Positions 60,867 to 64,000 of a stretch of 64,000 nt of DNA are shown in pieces. The notes below the pieces were generated by a model. The model ran no database searches. It was not told the DNA's origin and was given only the letters and a program-made list of their open reading frames with translations. Numbering within the stretch: position 1 is the first letter of the stretch; each line of letters opens with the position of its first letter. Position numbers and translations under genes: made by a program. Source of the stretch: Nocardia sp. NBC_00565 (GTDB taxonomy: Bacteria; Actinomycetota; Actinomycetes; Mycobacteriales; Mycobacteriaceae); the NCBI RefSeq assembly GCF_036345915.1, contig NZ_CP107785.1:62001-126000 (forward strand). Reading direction: 5' to 3'.

Positions 60867-63539
60867 GTGACCAGCGCAGCCTCTGACAACCCAGGTAATC
60901 GTGCCGATGCCCTCCCCAAGAGCTGGAACCCCAGCGAGGTGGAGGCCGAGCTGTACGAGCGCTGGGTAGCGGCTGGTTACTTCGCCGCCGATGCCACCAG
61001 TGCCAAGCCCGGTTACTCGATCGTGCTGCCGCCGCCGAATGTCACCGGCAGCCTGCACATGGGTCACGCGCTCGACCACACCCTGATGGACACCCTCTCG
61101 CGCCGCAAGCGTATGCAGGGCTACGAGGTGCTGTGGCTGCCGGGCATGGACCACGCGGGCATCGCCACCCAGACCATCGTGGAGAAGCAACTCGCGGTGG
61201 ACGGCAAGACCAAGGAAGATTTCGGCCGCGAACTGTTCATCGACAAGGTCTGGGACTGGAAGCGCGAATCCGGCGGTTCCATCCAGTGGCAGATGCGCGC
61301 GCTCGGCGACGGCGTCGATTGGAGCCGGGACCGCTTCACCATGGACGACGGCCTGTCGCGCGCCGTGCAGACCATTTTCAAGCGGCTCTTCGACGCGGGC
61401 CTGATCTACCGCGCCGAGCGGCTGGTCAACTGGTCGCCGGAACTGCGCACCGCCATCTCCGATATCGAGGTCAAGTTCGAGGACGTCGAGGGCGAGTTGG
61501 TGTCGTTGCGCTACGGCTCGCTGAACGACAATGAGCCGCATGTGATCGTGGCCACCACCCGGGTGGAGACCACGCTCGGTGATACCGCTGTCGCGGTGCA
61601 CTCGGAGGATCCGCGCTATAAGGATCTGATCGGCACAACCCTGGAACATCCGATCACCGGACGTCAGATCCCGATCGTCGCCGACGACTACGTCGACCCC
61701 GAATTCGGTACCGGCGCAGTGAAGATCACGCCCGCGCACGATCCCAATGACTTCGAGATGGGCCTGCGGCACAACCTGCCGATGCCGAGCATCATGGACG
61801 AGCGCGGCCGGATCATCGGCACCGGAACCGAATTCGACGGCATGGACCGCTTCGAGGCGCGGGTCAAGGTGCGCGAACGGCTCGCCGCCGAGGGGCGGAT
61901 CGCCGCCGAGAAGCGGCCGTACCTGCACAGCGTCGGGCACTCCGAGCGCAGCGGCGAGGCGATCGAGCCGCGCTTGTCCATGCAGTGGTGGGTCAAGGTG
62001 GAGTCGCTGGCCAAGGCCGCCGGTGACGCGGTGCGCAACGGCGACACCGTGATCCACCCGACCAGCCAGGAGCCGCGCTGGTTCGAGTGGGTCGACAATA
62101 TGCACGACTGGTGCATCTCCCGGCAGCTGTGGTGGGGCCACCGGATCCCGATCTGGTACGGCCCCGAAGGCGAAGTGGTGTGCGTCGGTCCGGACGAGAC
62201 CGCGCCCGAAGGCTGGGTGCAGGATCCGGACGTGCTCGACACCTGGTTCTCCTCGGGCCTGTGGCCGTTCTCCACCATGGGCTGGCCGGACTCCACCACC
62301 GAACTCCAGAAGTTCTATCCGACAAGCGTTCTCGTCACCGGCTACGACATCCTGTTCTTCTGGGTGGCCCGGATGATGATGTTCGGCACCTTCGTCGCCG
62401 ACGATCACGTGCTCACCGCGGGTAAGGACGGCGCGAAGCAGGTGCCGTTCAAGGATGTGTTCCTGCACGGCCTGATTCGCGATCAGTACGGCAAGAAGAT
62501 GTCGAAGTCGCGCGGCAACGGCATCGACCCGCTGGACTGGATCAATTCCTACGGCGCGGACGCGCTGCGCTTCACCCTGGCGCGCGGCGCGCAGCCCGGC
62601 GGTGACCTCTCGGTCGGCGAATCGCATGCGCTCGCCGCACGCAGCTTTGTGACGAAGCTGTTCAACGCCACCAAGTTCGCCCTCATGAACGGGGCAGAGC
62701 CGGGTGTGCTGCCCGATCGCACCGAACTCACCGACGCCGACCGCTGGATCATCGATCGGCTCGAAGAGGTTCGCGCCGAGGTGGATTCGGCGTTCGACGC
62801 CTACGAGTTCGGCAAGGCCTGCGAGGCGCTGTACCACTTCGCCTGGGACGAGTTGTGCGACTGGTACCTGGAGCTGTCCAAGGTGCAATTCGCCGGTCCG
62901 CGCGCCGAGTCGACCAGGATCGTGCTCGGCAATGTGCTCGACGCGGTGCTGCGCCTGCTACATCCGGTCATTCCGTTCGTCACCGAATCGCTGTGGCGGG
63001 CGCTGACCGGCGGCGCGTCCGTGGTCATCGCCGACTGGCCGCAGGCCACCGGGATCGCGACGGATGACACTGCCGCGCAACATATTTCGGACGCACAGCG
63101 GTTGATCACCGAAATTCGGCGGTTCCGCAGCGATCAGGGCCTCGCCGATAAGCAGAAGGTGGCGGCCAAGCTGATCGGTCTGGACACCGCTGGTCTGACC
63201 GAACTGCACGATTCGGTGGCCAACCTGGCCCGGCTCACCGAGCCCGGCGCGGAGTTCGCCGCGACCGCCTCGGTCGAGGTCCGCCTGAGCGGATCCACCG
63301 TGACCGTGGAACTCGACACCTCCGGCGCGGTCGACCTGGATGCCGAACGCCGCCGCCTGGAGAAGGATTTCGCCGCGGCGGAGAAGGAATTGGTGACCAC
63401 CACCGCCAAACTCGGCAACGAGGCCTTCCTGGCCAAGGCACCGGATCAGGTGGTCGACAAGATCAAGGGCCGCCGCGGTATCGCCGAGGCCGAGGTCGCC
63501 CGAATCGGCGCCCGCCTCGCGGAATTGAGCGGCAAATGA
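60867..63539 (+). CDS. valS: valyl-tRNA synthetase
   Basis: 890 aa, GTG start. HIGH box HMGH (residues 64-67) within [25 protein letters not shown] at 544-548 ([17 protein letters not shown]), editing domain in between, C-terminal coiled coil ([20 protein letters not shown]). Charges tRNA-Val. Coupled to folC by ATGA. Confidence 0.98.
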   Translation: MTSAASDNPGNRADALPKSWNPSEVEAELYERWVAAGYFAADATSAKPGYSIVLPPPNVTGSLHMGHALDHTLMDTLSRRKRMQGYEVLWLPGMDHAGIATQTIVEKQLAVDGKTKEDFGRELFIDKVWDWKRESGGSIQWQMRALGDGVDWSRDRFTMDDGLSRAVQTIFKRLFDAGLIYRAERLVNWSPELRTAISDIEVKFEDVEGELVSLRYGSLNDNEPHVIVATTRVETTLGDTAVAVHSEDPRYKDLIGTTLEHPITGRQIPIVADDYVDPEFGTGAVKITPAHDPNDFEMGLRHNLPMPSIMDERGRIIGTGTEFDGMDRFEARVKVRERLAAEGRIAAEKRPYLHSVGHSERSGEAIEPRLSMQWWVKVESLAKAAGDAVRNGDTVIHPTSQEPRWFEWVDNMHDWCISRQLWWGHRIPIWYGPEGEVVCVGPDETAPEGWVQDPDVLDTWFSSGLWPFSTMGWPDSTTELQKFYPTSVLVTGYDILFFWVARMMMFGTFVADDHVLTAGKDGAKQVPFKDVFLHGLIRDQYGKKMSKSRGNGIDPLDWINSYGADALRFTLARGAQPGGDLSVGESHALAARSFVTKLFNATKFALMNGAEPGVLPDRTELTDADRWIIDRLEEVRAEVDSAFDAYEFGKACEALYHFAWDELCDWYLELSKVQFAGPRAESTRIVLGNVLDAVLRLLHPVIPFVTESLWRALTGGASVVIADWPQATGIATDDTAAQHISDAQRLITEIRRFRSDQGLADKQKVAAKLIGLDTAGLTELHDSVANLARLTEPGAEFAATASVEVRLSGSTVTVELDTSGAVDLDAERRRLEKDFAAAEKELVTTTAKLGNEAFLAKAPDQVVDKIKGRRGIAEAEVARIGARLAELSGK

Positions 63540-64000
63540 ACGCCGAACCGGAGCCGCAGTACGCCGGCGACGAGCACCCCGACGCGCGGCTCGGCTCCGG
63601 GCCGTCCCCGGTGGATCTGGCCGAAATGGCGCTGGTCGAGGCGGAATTGGACCGGCGCTGGCCGGAGACCAAGATCGAGCCCTCGCTCGCCCGCATCGCC
63701 ACGCTGATGGATCTGCTCGGCTCCCCGCAGCAGAACTACCCGGCCATCCACATCGCGGGCACCAATGGCAAGACCTCGGTGACCCGGATCATCGACGCGC
63801 TGCTCACCGCGCTGCACCGGCGCACCGGCCGGATCACCAGCCCGCATCTGCAGCTGGCGACCGAGCGGATCAGCATCGACAACGCGCCGATCACCCCGGC
63901 GCAGTACGTCGCGACCTACCGCGAACTGCTGCCGTATATCGAGATGATCGATAAGCAGTCAGCCGCCGCGGACGGTCCGGCGATGAGCAAGTTCGAGGTG
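63536..64000 (+). CDS. folC: folylpolyglutamate/dihydrofolate synthase, 5' part
   Basis: ATGA overlap with valS. P-loop [20 protein letters not shown], then [20 protein letters not shown], the FolC signatures. Runs off the window end at residue 155. The valS-folC pair is conserved in mycobacteria. Confidence 0.95.
   Translation, partial: MNAEPEPQYAGDEHPDARLGSGPSPVDLAEMALVEAELDRRWPETKIEPSLARIATLMDLLGSPQQNYPAIHIAGTNGKTSVTRIIDALLTALHRRTGRITSPHLQLATERISIDNAPITPAQYVATYRELLPYIEMIDKQSAAADGPAMSKFEV

Noticed and set aside
1..64000. CRISPR array or complete insertion sequence
   Set aside because: No regularly spaced identical repeats and no transposase gene with terminal inverted repeats were seen.

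Overview
The window is high-GC actinobacterial chromosome, most likely Nocardia or a close relative. The basis is conserved gene order shared with mycobacteria: tig-clpP1-clpP2-clpX, valS-folC, fdhF-fdhD, and glpD/TetR/flavoprotein/diacylglycerol kinase. Gene names come from motifs and remembered family features; no database search was run.

Positions 1-16374 are the right part of a temperate prophage: a homing endonuclease, a lysis cassette (two-domain endolysin led in by two tiny membrane peptides and followed by four small membrane proteins), tail and receptor-binding genes including an SGNH-esterase fibre protein, a lipoprotein gene, a leftward operon of very small genes, a divergent HTH-TPR regulator with a palindromic operator, and a second leftward operon. 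It ends in a 49-bp copy of the 3' part of a tRNA-Pro(TGG) gene (16326-16374), read as attR. Integrase, capsid genes and the intact tRNA must lie left of the window.

Positions 16381 to about 29000 look like an older island beside the same att site. It starts with a frameshifted tyrosine-integrase relic and carries a benzoylformate-decarboxylase-type enzyme, an AraC regulator divergent from a quinone-oxidoreductase-like enzyme, and a leftward RiPP cluster of the FxSxx cyclophane class: a 43-aa precursor, radical SAM/SPASM maturase, separate HEXXH protein, MFS exporter and GNAT acetyltransferase, with a lone thioesterase upstream. A remnant that may derive from a type VII secretion substrate lies at its right edge.

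Positions 29029-64000 are core-like chromosome: NmrA-like/TetR divergon, serine-hydrolase esterase, SDR, phosphoketolase, lipoprotein FKBP, the trigger factor/Clp block, STAS protein, ketosteroid isomerase with a KstR-type operator, an mIHF-like protein, Nudix hydrolase, fdhD/fdhF, a repeat-rich FHA protein, an MFS pump with its TetR repressor, a GNAT, the glpD lipid-precursor cluster, a P-loop kinase, valS and the start of folC. Several genes here are internally deleted: hen1 and pnkp (an RNA-repair pair) and a RibD/DHFR-family gene.

The observations most worth following up are the RiPP cluster whose precursor ends in FTSMHP (the FxSxx motif plus one residue), the collapsed hen1-pnkp locus, and stacked integrations at tRNA-Pro.
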